Source of the DNA: Nocardia alni
GTDB taxonomy: Bacteria > Actinomycetota > Actinomycetes > Mycobacteriales > Mycobacteriaceae
Reading direction: 5' to 3'
Assembly: GCF_019038435.1 (NCBI RefSeq)
Contig: NZ_JAGPOX010000003.1
Location: 62,001 to 126,000 of the forward strand
DNA length: 64,000 nt
Under the pieces are notes generated by a model that searched no databases, was not told the DNA's origin, and worked only from the letters and a program-made list of their open reading frames with translations. Position numbers and translations under genes: made by a program. Below, one piece after another: positions 55,181 to 63,678 of the stretch; positions within the stretch are counted from its first letter, which is position 1, and every line of letters begins with the position of its first letter.

Positions 55181-55705
55181 ATGACACAAAACCGCGGTGT
55201 CCGCCTCGCGGCGCGAATCGCTGTCGCGGGTGCGCTGGTTGTTACCCCGATCGCGGCGCTGGCTGCTCCGGCGCTGGCTGCTCCGGTATCCCCGGGGTAT
55301 CAGCAGCAGGGCCCGCAGCCTGGTGGTTGCCAGGGTGCTCCGAACTGCCAGCCCGGTCAGCCGGGTGGGCCGGGGCAAGGACGTCCCGGTCAGCCTGGTG
55401 GTCCCGGTCAGGGGCGTCCCGGTCAGCCCGGTGGGCCTGGCCAAGGACATCCCGGTGGGCCCGGGCAGAATCAGCCTGGTCGTCCCGGTCAGCCGGGTCA
55501 GCCGGGTCAGCCCGGTGGGCCTGGTCAAGGGCGTCCGGGTCAGCCGGGTGGTCCGGGTCAGGGGCGTCCGGGTCAGCCTGGTGGTCCCGGTCAAGGTCAG
55601 CCTGGTGGACCCGGTCACGGTCAGCCGGGTCAGCCCGGTGGTCCCGGTCAGGGACGTCCCGGTCAGCCCGGCGACACCAACCCGCTGCTGCCCCCGGGTA
55701 ACTGA
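55181..55705 (+). CDS. Secreted collagen-like repeat protein
   Basis: A 174-residue secreted protein. The signal peptide [35 protein letters not shown] is cleaved near residue 33. The rest is an imperfect repeat based on [20 protein letters not shown], about ten copies of an 11-residue unit ([11 protein letters not shown]) with variants, giving a G-x-P-type, collagen-like pattern. A possible disulfide pair is in [15 protein letters not shown] lies about 9 bases upstream. The role is unknown; it may be a flexible cell-wall or extracellular filler. Confidence 0.85.
   Translation: MTQNRGVRLAARIAVAGALVVTPIAALAAPALAAPVSPGYQQQGPQPGGCQGAPNCQPGQPGGPGQGRPGQPGGPGQGRPGQPGGPGQGHPGGPGQNQPGRPGQPGQPGQPGGPGQGRPGQPGGPGQGRPGQPGGPGQGQPGGPGHGQPGQPGGPGQGRPGQPGDTNPLLPPGN
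55381..55680 (+). repeat. In-frame GC-rich tandem repeat
   Basis: Units such as GGTCAGCCTGGTGGTCCCGG recur about ten times with substitutions, coding [11 protein letters not shown]. Slippage could change the copy number. Confidence 0.75.
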
Positions 55706-56370
55706 TCTCGTAAGTGCGATCCGCACGTCAACGACTGGGTGAAAGTTCAATGCCGACAACAGCTTCGGTGCTCGTTGTCGGCGCTTACCCTCCAGCGCCG
55801 GGTCGATGACGGAGCGACCGCGCACAGTCCGGACCGGTCTTCGGGGAGACCGGTCCTCGACCTGTTCCGCTAACCTTTATGCAGCGCAGGGTAATCAATC
55901 GGCTACGAAGCCAGTCACCCTTAGCGACACAATCATTCGTCGAGCAGAACCTGGCCTGAATCGTCGCTCTCGACAGCCTGATTCCCAGTACACGGCCTCG
56001 ACCAGGCACAGCGGTCACGGCAATTTCGTGATCGGACCGGACCGTCGATAGACCGTTCCGGTTGATGCCATAGCAGTCGGTTCGTCCGTATCCGTCGCGC
56101 GCCGGTCTCGATTCAGTGCGCGGCCCCTCGTAGTCCACCGGAAAATCCTTGCTCCAGCAATCCCGAGCGCAGACGCTCGGTATCACCGAGGCGGCAGATG
56201 ATCGGCGGGCAGGGTGCAGTGTCGGCGAACATGCCAGCCGGATCGGCCTCGCATGTGCCCGCATCCCGTGCAGGACGGTCGTTGTGGGTAGGTACGCAGA
56301 GGTAGCGGCCGTTTCGAGGCCGCCGACGGCCGCAACCCCGAAGGATCACCGCAACCTCCCAGCGTCTAAG
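55706..56370. other. Gene-free region
   Basis: No credible gene is seen in these 665 bases. They hold a terminator-like hairpin near the start (55752-55782) and the operator of the GntR gene at the end. Confidence 0.6.
55752..55782 (+). terminator. Hairpin after the collagen-like gene
   Basis: GCCGACAAC (55752-55760) and GTTGTCGGC (55774-55782) pair perfectly over 9 bp. There is no T-run. Confidence 0.55.
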
Positions 56371-56379
56371 ATGCATCTT
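56368..56379. promoter_or_regulatory. GntR-type operator at the start codon
   Basis: AAGATGCATCTT is a perfect 12-bp palindrome, flanked by GTCTAAGA on both sides as a partial direct repeat. It overlaps ATG 56371 and lies just before GTG 56380, so it is well placed for autoregulation of the GntR gene. Confidence 0.65.
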
Positions 56380-57021
56380 GTGTCTAAGACGTATTCATCG
56401 GCCGAGCGAGCCTATCGAGAGGTCAAGGAGCGGATCCTGGCCGGGGCGCTGCCGGGCGGGGAGCTGGTCAGCGAGGGGGAGATCGCGGCGGATCTGGGTA
56501 CTTCGCGTACTCCGGTGCGGGAGGCGTTTCTGCGGCTGGAGACCGAGGGGTGGATGAAGCTGTACCCCAAGCGGGGCGCGTTGGTGGTGCCGGTTCCGAT
56601 GGGGGAGGCCGAACATGTGCTGCACGCCCGGTATGTGGTGGAGACGGCCGCCGTGCGGGCGCTGGTCGAGGCGGAGCGCGGCACGGTTGCCGGGGCGATG
56701 CGCGAGGTTGTCGCGCACCAGCGCGAGCTGGCCGCCGCCGGTGATCTCGACGAGTTCGCCGCGATGGACACCGAATTCCATCGCGTGCTCGTCGTCGCGG
56801 CGGGAAATCCATTGCTGACGGGCTTCTACGACTCCCTGCGGGAGCGGCAGCGACGCATGAACAGTGTTGCCTTGCACAGTCATTCGAGCAGCGCCGACCA
56901 TATCGTGGAGCAGCATTCCCGCCTGGCGGATCAGGTCGCGGCCGGTGATGCCGACGGCTTCGCCGCGTCGCTCGCCGAGCATCTGTCGGGTGTGCACAAG
57001 GTGGAATTGAAGGGGTTGTGA
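56380..57021 (+). CDS. GntR (FadR-type) transcriptional regulator
   Basis: A 213-residue regulator: winged HTH (SSAERAYREVKERILAGALPGGELVSEGEIAADLGTSRTPVREAFLRLETEGWMKLYPKRGALVVP) and an FCD ligand domain (YVVETAAVRALVEAERGTVAGAMREVV, then DLDEFAAMDTEFHRVLVVAAGNPLL with its metal-site D and H, and HSSSADHIVEQHSRLADQVAAGDA). GTG at 56380 is chosen; ATG at 56371 would add three residues. The last base of its stop overlaps the first of the MFS gene start, so the two are coupled. Confidence 0.92.
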   Translation: MSKTYSSAERAYREVKERILAGALPGGELVSEGEIAADLGTSRTPVREAFLRLETEGWMKLYPKRGALVVPVPMGEAEHVLHARYVVETAAVRALVEAERGTVAGAMREVVAHQRELAAAGDLDEFAAMDTEFHRVLVVAAGNPLLTGFYDSLRERQRRMNSVALHSHSSSADHIVEQHSRLADQVAAGDADGFAASLAEHLSGVHKVELKGL

Positions 57022-58259
57022 TGACGAGATCGGCGATCCTGGCCGAGCAACCGGCCGAATCGGGTGTTGCGGCGCGCACATGGTGGGGCGCGGCCGCGGC
57101 GATGTTCGCGATCGCTTGGGGCGGAAACGAATTCACGCCGCTGCTGGTGATGTACAAGAGTCACGGGCTGTCGGTGACCACCGTGGATGTGCTGCTGTTC
57201 GACTACGTTCTCGGCATCGTGCCCGCGCTGCTGATCGGCGGGCCGCTGTCGGACCGTTTCGGGCGCCGCCGGCTCATGCGCCCGGCGCCGCTGATCGGTG
57301 CGGCCGGGTCGGTGTTGCTGGCCGTCGGCGCCGATTCGGTGGCGCTGCTGTCGCTGGGGCGGGTGTTGTGCGGTGTGGCTCTGGGATTGGCGATGGCCGT
57401 GGGCGGTAGCTGGGTGAAGGAGTTGTCCCAGCCGCCGTACGCATCCGCGGGCGTCGTCGGCAGCGGCGCGCGCCGGTCGGCGATGAGCCTGACCGCGGGG
57501 TTCGCGCTGGGTGCGGGCGCCGCCGGGGTCCTGGCACAGTGGGCGCCCTGGCCGAATACGCTCGCGTACCTGGTCAACGTGGTGTTGTGCGTGATCGCCG
57601 CGGTGTGGGTGACGCGTGTTCCGGAGACGGTGTCGCGGCCGTCGAATCCGGGTCGCCTGATCGACGATCTGAAGATTCCGGTATCGGGTCATCGCCGGTT
57701 CCTGTGTGTGGCTCTGCCGGTCGCGGTGTGGGTGTTCGCCTCGGTGGGCACGGCGTACGCGGTCCTGCCGACGTTGCTGATGGGCAAGGTCCGTGGGGTG
57801 CCGATCGCGTTCTCCGCCGTGCTCACCGTGCTCACCCTGGGCTGCGGGTTCACCGTTCAATCGGTGGCCCGGCGCATCGACCGCCCCGGCACGGCTCGCA
57901 TCGCGGTGATCGCGCTGACCCTGGTGACCGTCGGAATGGCCGTCGCCGCGTGCGCCGCCGCCACGCTGACGCTGTGGGTGGCGCTGATCGCGGCGGTGAT
58001 GCTGGGGTGCGGAAACGGCATCGGTCTGGTCGCCGGGCTGCAGGAGATCGAACGCCTCGCGGGTCCCGCCGACCTGGCCGGGCTGAACGCGGTCTTCTAC
58101 TCGGTCAGCTATATCGGATTCGGCCTGCCCGCTCTGTTCGCGTACCTGAACCAGAGCGCGGGCATCGGATATCCGGTGATGCTGGTGGCCGGCGCGTTGG
58201 TGGCAATCGCCTGCCTGACCGTGGTGGCACGCAATTACCGTGCTGTGTCGCATGAGTGA
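57021..58259 (+). CDS. MFS transporter
   Basis: A 412-residue twelve-helix major facilitator. The GG-DRFGRRR motif between TM2 and TM3 is in GGPLSDRFGRRRLM. The sequence has the alternating gating segments GSGARRSAMSLTAGFALGAGAAG and FGLPALFAYLNQS. ATG at 57021 overlaps the GntR stop. The GntR regulator likely senses the exported compound and controls the pump. The substrate cannot be inferred. Confidence 0.92.
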   Translation: MTRSAILAEQPAESGVAARTWWGAAAAMFAIAWGGNEFTPLLVMYKSHGLSVTTVDVLLFDYVLGIVPALLIGGPLSDRFGRRRLMRPAPLIGAAGSVLLAVGADSVALLSLGRVLCGVALGLAMAVGGSWVKELSQPPYASAGVVGSGARRSAMSLTAGFALGAGAAGVLAQWAPWPNTLAYLVNVVLCVIAAVWVTRVPETVSRPSNPGRLIDDLKIPVSGHRRFLCVALPVAVWVFASVGTAYAVLPTLLMGKVRGVPIAFSAVLTVLTLGCGFTVQSVARRIDRPGTARIAVIALTLVTVGMAVAACAAATLTLWVALIAAVMLGCGNGIGLVAGLQEIERLAGPADLAGLNAVFYSVSYIGFGLPALFAYLNQSAGIGYPVMLVAGALVAIACLTVVARNYRAVSHE

Positions 58260-58333
58260 CAGACGATCTCCCCGCGCCGCTCGCCGGTCGGTGCAAGACG
58301 GCATGATGGGGGAATGGCTGAGCGGGTGAGTGC

Positions 58334-59038
58334 ATGCGTGGATTACTGACATTGATCGTTGTGCTGGCGATTGCGCTGGTTGTCGGCGATCGGGTCGGGG
58401 TCGTGCTGGCGCAGAACGAGATCGGCCGCAAGGTCGCCGCCGAGTACAACCTGGCGCGGCAACCGAGTGTGAGCATCCGCGGCATCCCGTTCCTGACGCA
58501 GGCGGTCAGCGGCAAGTATCACGACATCGACATCCGGGTCGGCGATTGGAGCGGGCAGGGGATCTCCGTCCATGACCTCGATGTCACGCTGACCGACGTT
58601 TCCGCGCCGCTGAGCGACGTCATTCACAACCGGACGTCGAACCTTGTCGCGGCCACGGCGTCGGCGACTGCCCTGGTTCCCTACGACACCGTGCGCGGCT
58701 ACGCGCCATCGGGAGTGGAGTCGATCACCAACGGCTCGGACGGGTTGCACGTCAGCGGGACGTTCAAGGTCGAGGGGATCCCGGTGCCCGCGACGGTCGT
58801 CGTCACCGTCGCACCGACCGACGACGGCATCAAGGTCACTCCGGTCTCGGTGCAGGCCAGGGCCGGCGGGCCGACGTTGTCTCTGTCGGCGCTGCGCCAG
58901 GCCCTCACCTTCACCGTGCCGCTGCAGCGACTGCCGCTCGGCGCGCGGTTGACGGCCATCCAGCCGAGCGCCGACGGTCTCGAGGTGACCGCCGTGGCTC
59001 ACGACGTGCACTTCTCCGACCTACCGGCGGCGTCCTAA
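58334..59038 (+). CDS. LmeA-like (DUF2993) lipid-binding protein
   Basis: A 234-residue protein: MRGLLTLIVVLAIALVVGDRV is a signal anchor or signal peptide, followed by the DUF2993 domain (RQPSVSIRGIPFLTQAVSGKYHDIDIRVGDW, then a beta-rich region). In mycobacteria, LmeA of this family binds phospholipids and supports mannan elongation of lipomannan in the periplasm. ATG at 58334 gives a proper hydrophobic start. Confidence 0.9.
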   Translation: MRGLLTLIVVLAIALVVGDRVGVVLAQNEIGRKVAAEYNLARQPSVSIRGIPFLTQAVSGKYHDIDIRVGDWSGQGISVHDLDVTLTDVSAPLSDVIHNRTSNLVAATASATALVPYDTVRGYAPSGVESITNGSDGLHVSGTFKVEGIPVPATVVVTVAPTDDGIKVTPVSVQARAGGPTLSLSALRQALTFTVPLQRLPLGARLTAIQPSADGLEVTAVAHDVHFSDLPAAS

Positions 59039-59213
59039 CCGTCATCGGTTGTCCGCGCGGACAATTGCCGGCTGGTCTCGTGACCCACATGCGCCACACG
59101 TACAGATCCGCGCTACCTTGACAGGCGTGCAGCCAGGAGAGGGCGTCGGCGGGGAGTCTGGTCGACATGCGACGCCGGAAGAGGCCCCCTTTTTTCTCGA
59201 AGAATGATGGAGT

Positions 59214-60122
59214 ATGGACGGCGTATTCGCGTTGTGGTCGGCACCGAGAGGGACGGATCGGCCCGAGCTTTCCCGGTTGGAACTGCTCGCACTGTGTATG
59301 TCGGTATCGGAATGGCGCCGGCACCATGGACCGGCGATGTTGTACTGCGATGAACCGTATGCCCGCTATCTGGAACAACTCGGTCTGATCGACCTGTGGG
59401 ACAACGTCGATGTTCAGTTGTTCACCTCGATGCGATCGTTGGATGTCGATCCGAAAGCGTATTTCAGCCTGGCACGCATACTCGCCGTCGGCGCCGCCCG
59501 GATTCCGTTCACGTCGCTCGACTGCGACTTGATCGTATGGCGAAGCCTGGCACAGGAATTCGATCCCCAAGGCATCGCATTCACCCACTGGGAATCGACC
59601 TGGCCTTCCACCTGGTACCCACCGCTGGACGAACTGCGAACGCCGGACGCCTACACTCTCGACCCCGGACGCGACTGGACCCTCAACGCCGCCAACGTAA
59701 GCCTGCTCCATTTCGGTGATAAAGCCACCCGGGTACGCGACGCCTACGTCGAGGAGGCGACGCGGTTCATCGTGGGCAACCCGGGCCGAACTCACCACGA
59801 GGTCGGCCTGGCGCGAGAGCTGTTGTTCGCCGAACAACGCATTCTCCCGGTCATCGCGCGCGAGCACGGCATCACCCCGACCCCGATAATCAACGCCGTC
59901 CATTCACCGCGAGCCGGTGAATTCATCACCCACGACCCGCGATACGGCGAATGGAACAATCTCCACATCGTCAGACAGCCCACCGGGATTACCCATCTGT
60001 GGTATCACAAAGCCTGGCGTGAGGATCCCCGGCTGCACGCGGTGGAGTACATTCTCGCCACCAAGCTGAAGTCCGATCACCCGAAAGCCGCCGATATGCT
60101 GGCCGCAGCATTGATTCGGTAA
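59214..60122 (+). CDS. DUF6734-like protein, possible glycosyltransferase fold
   Basis: A 302-residue protein resembling the DUF6734 group. RHHGPAMLYCDEPYARYLEQLG and PFTSLDCDLIVWRSL suggest a GT-A-like fold, where DCD would be the DxD motif. The remainder (THWESTWPSTWYPPLDEL, LNAANVSLLHFGD, HLWYHKAWREDP) fits an unknown catalytic domain. ATG at 59214 has TGGAG upstream; a run of T in CCCCTTTTTTCTCG precedes it. Confidence 0.7.
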   Translation: MDGVFALWSAPRGTDRPELSRLELLALCMSVSEWRRHHGPAMLYCDEPYARYLEQLGLIDLWDNVDVQLFTSMRSLDVDPKAYFSLARILAVGAARIPFTSLDCDLIVWRSLAQEFDPQGIAFTHWESTWPSTWYPPLDELRTPDAYTLDPGRDWTLNAANVSLLHFGDKATRVRDAYVEEATRFIVGNPGRTHHEVGLARELLFAEQRILPVIAREHGITPTPIINAVHSPRAGEFITHDPRYGEWNNLHIVRQPTGITHLWYHKAWREDPRLHAVEYILATKLKSDHPKAADMLAAALIR

Positions 60123-60167
60123 GCATCGAACCCTGGTCGAAAGCCATTGCCTTGCAGTCGAAGTCGG

Positions 60168-60848
60168 CTACCGACCGGCCGCCGCCGGATCCGGTTGTGA
60201 CTCGTCCGTGCGGCCCATTCCGAGCAAGACGATGTCCACTCGCGTACGTAATGTCTGTCGCAACCAGGCCGCGGAGCGGTCTCCCGCCCCCCAGCGAATG
60301 ATCGCGTCCACCGTCACGGCCGACAGCATCGCCGCACCCTCTTCCACGTCGACCGCGGTACTCAGCTCGCCGGATTCCTGGCCGTAGCGCACGAGCGCTT
60401 CGAAGGCGCTGCTGACTCGGGGCCTCGAGAGGGTGACCTCACCCGCCCGTGCCCTGAAGCCCAAGGCGCCCGCGCGCAACGCGGCTGCCCGCGGCGCACG
60501 AACGATGCGCCGGGCCATCGAGGCCGTGGTTTGCTCGATCAGCGAGTGCAGCGGGACGCCGCGCCGAATACCGGTCGCGACCTGGTCCATCATGGCCTCG
60601 GCCGTCGCGGCGCTCATCTCGAGCAGGACATCCTCCTTACCGGCGAAGTGGAAGTAGAAGGTCCCCTTGCTGACTCCCGCGGCGCGTGCGATGTCGGCGG
60701 CGGTGCTCACCTCGTACGCCTCGTCGAAATCACCCTCGCTCCAGAGCTGCACGGCCGCGCGAATGAGTGCGCGCCGGGTCTCCCGCGATCTCGCGTTGAC
60801 AAGCGTCGCCCGCTGACGGGGCGCAGGGCGCGTTCGGGCGGGCTCCAT
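60168..60848 (-). CDS. TetR family transcriptional regulator
   Basis: A 226-residue TetR-type regulator: SRETRRALIRAAVQLWSEGDFDEAYEVSTAADIARAAGVSKGTFYFHFAGKEDVL is the DNA-binding domain. The C-terminal ligand part has RAAALRAGALGFRARAGE. ATG at 60848 is chosen; ATG 27 bases upstream would enter the operator region. A perfect 19-bp palindrome lies between it and the divergent SDR gene. Confidence 0.92.
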   Translation of the reverse strand: MEPARTRPAPRQRATLVNARSRETRRALIRAAVQLWSEGDFDEAYEVSTAADIARAAGVSKGTFYFHFAGKEDVLLEMSAATAEAMMDQVATGIRRGVPLHSLIEQTTASMARRIVRAPRAAALRAGALGFRARAGEVTLSRPRVSSAFEALVRYGQESGELSTAVDVEEGAAMLSAVTVDAIIRWGAGDRSAAWLRQTLRTRVDIVLLGMGRTDESQPDPAAAGR

Positions 60849-60888
60849 TGCGGAAATGATACGCAGCCGTCCCACCGTGCTATCTTCA

Positions 60889-60907
60889 ATTTGAACTCAG
60901 TTCAAAT
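60889..60907. promoter_or_regulatory. TetR operator, perfect palindrome
   Basis: ATTTGAACT-C-AGTTCAAAT is a perfect 9-bp inverted repeat around one base, between the divergent TetR and SDR genes (41 bases from the first start and 20 from the second). It is AT-rich and stands out. Confidence 0.85.
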
Positions 60908-60927
60908 AAGAAAGCGGGTGCCGCACC

Positions 60928-61788
60928 ATGGAACGACAGCAAGAACTGGATCTGACCGGCAAGGTTGTGATCATCACGGGGGCCAGCCGAGGCATCGGCG
61001 CAACGGCGGCGCTCATGTTCGCCCGCCGCGGCGCGAACGTGGTGCTGGCCGCGCGGACCGTCGAACCCGACAGTTGGTTGCCCGGCACTCTGAACGAGAC
61101 GCTGGCCAAGATCGAAGAGCTGGGATCCAGCGCGCTGGCCGTGCAGACCGATCTGGCCAGCGAGGCGGATCTCCGGCATCTCGTGGACGCCACGGTCGAG
61201 CGGTTCGGCGGGGTGGACGTGCTGGTCAACAACGCCGCGGCCACCGCGGGCGGGTTCTGGGACAAGGGGTTCCTGGAGTTGAGCCGCGAGGATTGGATGT
61301 ACCAGTTCGACGTCAACGTGCATGCGCCCTTCACGCTCATGCAGTTGGTGGTGCCGATCATGGAAAGCCGCGGCGGCGGGCGCATCGTCAATGTCACCAC
61401 GGGCAGCGGAGAGGTCTTCCGGCAGCCGGAGGAGCCCCCGAAGCCCGAGAAAGTCGGCGAGTTCAGCCTCGCCGTGCCCGGCTACTACGCCAGTAAGCGG
61501 GCTCTGGACCGGCTCGGCAATGTCCTAGCTCCCGAACTCGGGAGGAAGAACATCTTCGTCATCGGCCTGATGCCGGGTCTGGTGGCCACCGAGATCGTGA
61601 TGCGGCGCGTCGAGGAGTCCGGCCTGGACGACAGCGTGGCCGTGCCCATGAAGGTCCCCGCGCGCATGCTGACCTACTTCTCTTCCTGCGCCGAGCCCCG
61701 CGAGTACACCGGCCGCCTGTTCTGGGCCGAGCGTGAACTCGCGGACCTGGGCCTCGATCCGGATGACCGAGCGACGCTGCCGGCCTGA
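60928..61788 (+). CDS. Short-chain dehydrogenase/reductase
   Basis: A 286-residue SDR. The cofactor motif is VVIITGASRGIGATAALMFARRG, then VDVLVNNAAATAGGF (NNAG-type) and the catalytic YYASKRALDRLG (YxxxK) with the upstream VNVTTGSGEVF serine. ATG at 60928 has AAAGCGGG upstream. It is probably induced when the divergent TetR releases its operator. The substrate is unknown. Confidence 0.94.
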   Translation: MERQQELDLTGKVVIITGASRGIGATAALMFARRGANVVLAARTVEPDSWLPGTLNETLAKIEELGSSALAVQTDLASEADLRHLVDATVERFGGVDVLVNNAAATAGGFWDKGFLELSREDWMYQFDVNVHAPFTLMQLVVPIMESRGGGRIVNVTTGSGEVFRQPEEPPKPEKVGEFSLAVPGYYASKRALDRLGNVLAPELGRKNIFVIGLMPGLVATEIVMRRVEESGLDDSVAVPMKVPARMLTYFSSCAEPREYTGRLFWAERELADLGLDPDDRATLPA

Positions 61789-61902
61789 GCGAAACAGGTT
61801 GTCGGGCAGACTCTGTGTTGATCACCGGCGATCGGCCCGGTGTGGCCGATCGCTTCCGGTGGTACGCGCCCGGGCGGCGCTCTCACTCGAGAAAGGGCTC
61901 AG

Positions 61903-62688
61903 ATGATCACGACCGGAGGCGAGGACGGGCCTGGCGACGATGAGACCTCCGTTTTCGTCGACAATGCCGAGGTGCGCCTCCACGTGCTCGACAACGGCAG
62001 ACGGTCCGCCGCGCCGCCTGCCGTGGTGATCCCCGGAATGGGCGAGTACGCCGATGAATACGCGTGGCTGCTCGACAGGCTCGGCGACCGCCGGGTCCTC
62101 GTGATCGACCTGCGTGGACGGGGCCGCAGCGACACGCCGGGCACCGGCTACACGTGGGAGGACCACATCGGTGACCTACGTGCCGTCATCACCTCGCTCG
62201 ACCTGGAACAACCGATCCTGGTGGCGTTTTCGCGCGGCTCGTCCTATGCCCTTGGCTACGCATTGCACCATCCGGGCCAGGTCAGCGGTCTGGTCGTCGG
62301 CGACTACCACGCGCGACATGTCGGGCTGCGGCCGGAATTCGCCGAGCAGCAGTTGCGATCGGAGATCCGCGGGGTTCCGGTCGCCAGCCGCATGCCCGAG
62401 CGCGCCGTCCGCGGCGTGGTCGCGCAGAGCCGTGAGGTGCCTCTTTGGGATCGGCTGCGCGAGCTCCGCTGCCCCGTACTCGTGATCCGCGGCACCCGAC
62501 GCGGCCGCATCGTTACCGATGAACTCGCCCAACGATGGCAGACCTCCCTGCCCACGGTCGAGATCGCGACCGTCCCCGGCGCAGGCCACGACCTGTGGAG
62601 CCGTGATCCCGACTCCTACCTGGCCGCCCTCATCCCTTTCCTGAACCGGTTCCCGACACCACCTTCCGAGGCGGGCCACCAGGCCTGA
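61903..62688 (+). CDS. Alpha/beta hydrolase
   Basis: A 261-residue alpha/beta hydrolase. VVIPGMGEYADEYAWLLD carries the oxyanion turn, LVAFSRGSSYALGYAL the nucleophile elbow (Ser in AFSRGS, with Ala for the first Gly), and VPGAGHDLW the catalytic His. DLRGRGRSDTPGTGYTWEDHIGDL is typical. ATG at 61903 has GAAAGGG upstream; the longer frame from 61840 is less likely. It follows the SDR gene in the same direction and may be one unit with it. Confidence 0.9.
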   Translation: MITTGGEDGPGDDETSVFVDNAEVRLHVLDNGRRSAAPPAVVIPGMGEYADEYAWLLDRLGDRRVLVIDLRGRGRSDTPGTGYTWEDHIGDLRAVITSLDLEQPILVAFSRGSSYALGYALHHPGQVSGLVVGDYHARHVGLRPEFAEQQLRSEIRGVPVASRMPERAVRGVVAQSREVPLWDRLRELRCPVLVIRGTRRGRIVTDELAQRWQTSLPTVEIATVPGAGHDLWSRDPDSYLAALIPFLNRFPTPPSEAGHQA

Positions 62689-62859
62689 TGTACTCCCAGG
62701 TGGCCGAAGCTCCCGAAGGTGAAGTCTTCAGCGAGATAGATGTGGTAGTCGTCGTTGGTCCGGGCTATCAGTCCCGGACTGCACTGGTCGGCCTGGCGAC
62801 GCAGACACCAACACCACCCAGAGGTTTGTCGCGCTCGGCGATGACTCCGGTTCAATGAG

Positions 62860-63678
62860 CTATCGTTCGACGAAGTCGAGGATGTCGTCGTTCAATTCCG
62901 TTGCATGGGTCACGTACAGACCGTGGCCGGCAGTCGGGTATTCTTTGTAAACGGCATCGGGCTTCAGTTCAGCGGTACGTCGGCTACACAAGTCGATCGG
63001 TGCCGACTGATCGGCAACTCCGTGAATTATGAGGGTGGGCACCTGCACGGCGCGTACATCCTCTCGGAAATCGGCGCGGAAAGATTCCAGTGCGACGTGT
63101 GCCGTGGCCCATTTCGAGGCGGACAGCAGTCGCGCGATCTCATTGTCGATGAGCGCGGGAGAAACATTATTGCCCAGATGGGTGGCGTAATACCCTTGGG
63201 CCCTGTCAGCGAACCACTTCGGGTAGTCCGCATCGAACAGTGCGAGCGTTTCGTCCATTACCGCGTCCGGTGCGCCCTCCGGGTTGTCCTCGGTCAGCTG
63301 CAGAGCGGGCAGGGTGGCCGACAACAGCAAGAGCCCGCGAACACGTTCATCGCCATGACGGCGCAGATAGCGTACTGCTTCTCCGCCACCGACTGAATGT
63401 GCGACCAAAGTCAGGTCGCGGAGGTCCAACTGCTCGATAAGTCTGGCGGTATCGTCGGCAAGCGTGTCGGGATCGTACCCGGTCGACGCCCGATCGGATT
63501 GACCGTGACCTCTGCGTACCGGCATGATGCACCGATAGCCATGGTCGGTGAGGAATGGAACTTGGTATTCCCACTGATCGGCTGTGAGTCCGCGCCCGGA
63601 GAGGAATACGATGGGAGCGCCGGAGCCGTAGTCCTCGTAGGCGAGCCTCGTTCCGTCCTTTGTTTCGTAGAATGGCAT
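62860..63678 (-). CDS. Alpha/beta hydrolase (chloroperoxidase-like)
   Basis: A 272-residue hydrolase starting MPFYETKDGTRLAYEDYGSG, with VFLSGRGLTADQWEYQVPFL (oxyanion), LVAHSVGGGEAVRYL (nucleophile elbow GxSxG-like), DQSAPIDL near the acid, and YPTAGHGLYVTH (catalytic His). It looks like the perhydrolase/esterase group. The DNA is AT-richer than the rest. It is convergent with the 61903 gene. Confidence 0.92.
   Translation of the reverse strand: MPFYETKDGTRLAYEDYGSGAPIVFLSGRGLTADQWEYQVPFLTDHGYRCIMPVRRGHGQSDRASTGYDPDTLADDTARLIEQLDLRDLTLVAHSVGGGEAVRYLRRHGDERVRGLLLLSATLPALQLTEDNPEGAPDAVMDETLALFDADYPKWFADRAQGYYATHLGNNVSPALIDNEIARLLSASKWATAHVALESFRADFREDVRAVQVPTLIIHGVADQSAPIDLCSRRTAELKPDAVYKEYPTAGHGLYVTHATELNDDILDFVER

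Noticed and set aside
55381..55680. CRISPR array
   Set aside because: The repeats are in frame, have no unique spacers and code for a Gly/Pro-rich secreted protein.
55785..56264. A 159-codon minus-strand open frame
   Set aside because: No domain, unusual Cys/Arg-rich composition and no Shine-Dalgarno.
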